Of a stretch of DNA of 64,000 nt, positions 63,208 through 64,000 are shown in pieces (position 1 is the first letter of the stretch; each line of letters opens with the position of its first letter). The DNA is taken from the NCBI GenBank assembly GCA_963763135.1, contig CAVXNJ010000009.1, positions 806,001 to 870,000 on the forward strand, in the 5' to 3' direction. This DNA is from JANMZO01 sp963763135. Lineage in GTDB: Bacteria; Actinomycetota; Acidimicrobiia; Acidimicrobiales; JANYDT01. A program made the translations under genes and the position numbers. The notes under the pieces are model-generated. The model was not told the origin of the DNA, ran no database searches, and saw nothing but the letters and a program-made list of their open reading frames with translations.

Positions 63208-64000
63208 ATGGACGATTTGTCTCATCAAGCGCTCGCCGAGAGCCTGCTCGACTGGTGGCGGCTGGCTGGGATTGAGCCCGAGGGCCCTGCTCCAGCGCCG
63301 GTCCAGGCTGCTGTTGCCGAGACTTATCAACAGCCAAGTCAGACCTCGATTCGGCCACGCGGCGCGCCCAGCCCCAGTGTGGACGACGCCTGGGACGATG
63401 CACCGGCGGCGCCTGCCCGCCCAGCCGGGCCGCTTGCCAAGCCCAAGACCGATGCGGCCCTCTCCGGCAGCGCGGTGGACGCCGTGGCGGAAGCTCTGGC
63501 GCTCGCCCAGAAGTGTAACAGCCTTGAGGAATTACAGGCCGCCATCGCGAAATTCGACGGCGTGGCCTTGCGAACGACCGCGCGCCAGCCCGTCTTCGCA
63601 GACGGAATTCCAGGCGCGGATGTGATGGTGATCGGAGACGCTCCGGATCGCGAAGACGACGAACACGGCAAACCGCTGATCGGCCCGGCGGGGCAATTGC
63701 TCGACCGTATGCTGGCCGCCATCAACCTGTCGCGGACCGAAAACGTCTATATTTCAAACGTGGTGAATTGGCGTCCTCCCGGCAATCGCCAGCCGACGCA
63801 GACGGAAATCCTGATCTCGATGCCCTTCATTGAGCGGCACATAGCTCTGGCGCGGCCAAAGGTTTTGATCCTTGCTGGCGGCGTGTCCGCCAAGGCCATG
63901 TTGCGGACTGAAGACGGCATCATGCGTCTGCGCGGCCGCAAGGCGCGCTACGCGTCGAGCGACGGCGCCATTGAATTGCCCGCTTTTCCGATTTTTCACC
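63208..64000 (+). CDS. Uracil-DNA glycosylase, family 4-like, partial at the window edge
   Basis: The frame from ATG at 63208 stays open to the end, giving 264 residues. After an Ala/Pro-rich N-terminal extension (about 25-90), the glycosylase domain shows GDAPDREDDEHGKPLIGPAG (motif 1), YISNVVNWRPPGNRQP and FIERHIALARPKVLILAGG. The usual GEAPG reads GDAPD, and the expected N-terminal CxxC iron-sulphur ligands are not seen, as in some alphaproteobacterial members. Divergence from the ETF-QO gene is an arrangement I recall from Rhizobiales. It excises uracil from DNA. Confidence 0.78.
   Translation, partial: MDDLSHQALAESLLDWWRLAGIEPEGPAPAPVQAAVAETYQQPSQTSIRPRGAPSPSVDDAWDDAPAAPARPAGPLAKPKTDAALSGSAVDAVAEALALAQKCNSLEELQAAIAKFDGVALRTTARQPVFADGIPGADVMVIGDAPDREDDEHGKPLIGPAGQLLDRMLAAINLSRTENVYISNVVNWRPPGNRQPTQTEILISMPFIERHIALARPKVLILAGGVSAKAMLRTEDGIMRLRGRKARYASSDGAIELPAFPIFH

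Overview
The window is about 60.7 kb of high-GC actinobacterial DNA followed by about 3.3 kb that looks like a different genome. The first part suggests an uncultured member of the Actinomycetota, probably class Acidimicrobiia. That placement is an inference from a SenX3/RegX3-type phosphate two-component system, an Rv2466c-like (mycothiol-type) oxidoreductase, exported proteins with long Thr/Lys/Pro linkers, frequent GTG starts and dense CoA/betaine catabolic genes. Genes are tightly packed and no stretch over 300 bp lacks a gene. The largest gaps are the repeat array at 41821-42115 and the pstB-pstS intergenic region at 16620-16884. I saw no tRNA, rRNA, CRISPR array or transposase.

Layout. 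1-9.95 kb: the 5' end of a zinc-ribbon protein gene, a three-gene molybdenum hydroxylase (large, FAD and 2Fe-2S subunits), a BMP-type nucleoside ABC importer and a crotonase; together they suggest purine or N-heterocycle uptake and oxidation. 9.96-13.0 kb: a copper island, csoR facing copZ-copA, with a CsoR operator between. 13.1-20.6 kb: a phosphate regulon read right to left, phoU, pstC-pstA-pstB, pstS, senX3, regX3, with 11-bp-spaced PHO-box-like repeats before pstS and pstC. 20.8-36.5 kb: mixed genes (hydrolase, MATE and MFS transporters, CapA-like protein, amidohydrolase, glycosyltransferases, acyl-CoA enzymes, a TetR-controlled reductase and two secreted proteins). 36.6-48.9 kb: a methylamine/betaine region with an APH/choline-kinase-like protein, two paralogous dimethylglycine/sarcosine dehydrogenase-like flavoproteins, a WYL regulator, and a glycine-betaine ABC importer whose permease is a tandem fusion. 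49.0-59.4 kb: kinase, DsbA-like, metallo-beta-lactamase-fold, quinone reductase, aldolase, enolase-superfamily and metallophosphoesterase genes, ending in a 1039-residue kinase/LytM/PLP-lyase fusion. 59.6-60.7 kb: a LuxR-type response regulator and the 3' half of its kinase.

At about 60.69 kb the kinase frame runs directly into the N-terminal part of a flavin-dependent monooxygenase. From there to the end the genes (monooxygenase fragment, ETF-ubiquinone oxidoreductase, family-4-like uracil-DNA glycosylase) and the palindromes look alphaproteobacterial, and frameshifts are dense. I read this as a chimeric, low-accuracy contig end rather than biology.

The most interesting probably genuine features are: a 47-bp hairpin unit found once after copA and four times in a 74-bp tandem array after the WYL regulator, with base pairing that works only in plus-strand RNA; the PHO-box arrangement; the betaine/dimethylglycine island with an enolase-superfamily enzyme resembling hydroxyproline-betaine epimerase; and the three-domain kinase/peptidase-fold/phospho-lyase fusion.
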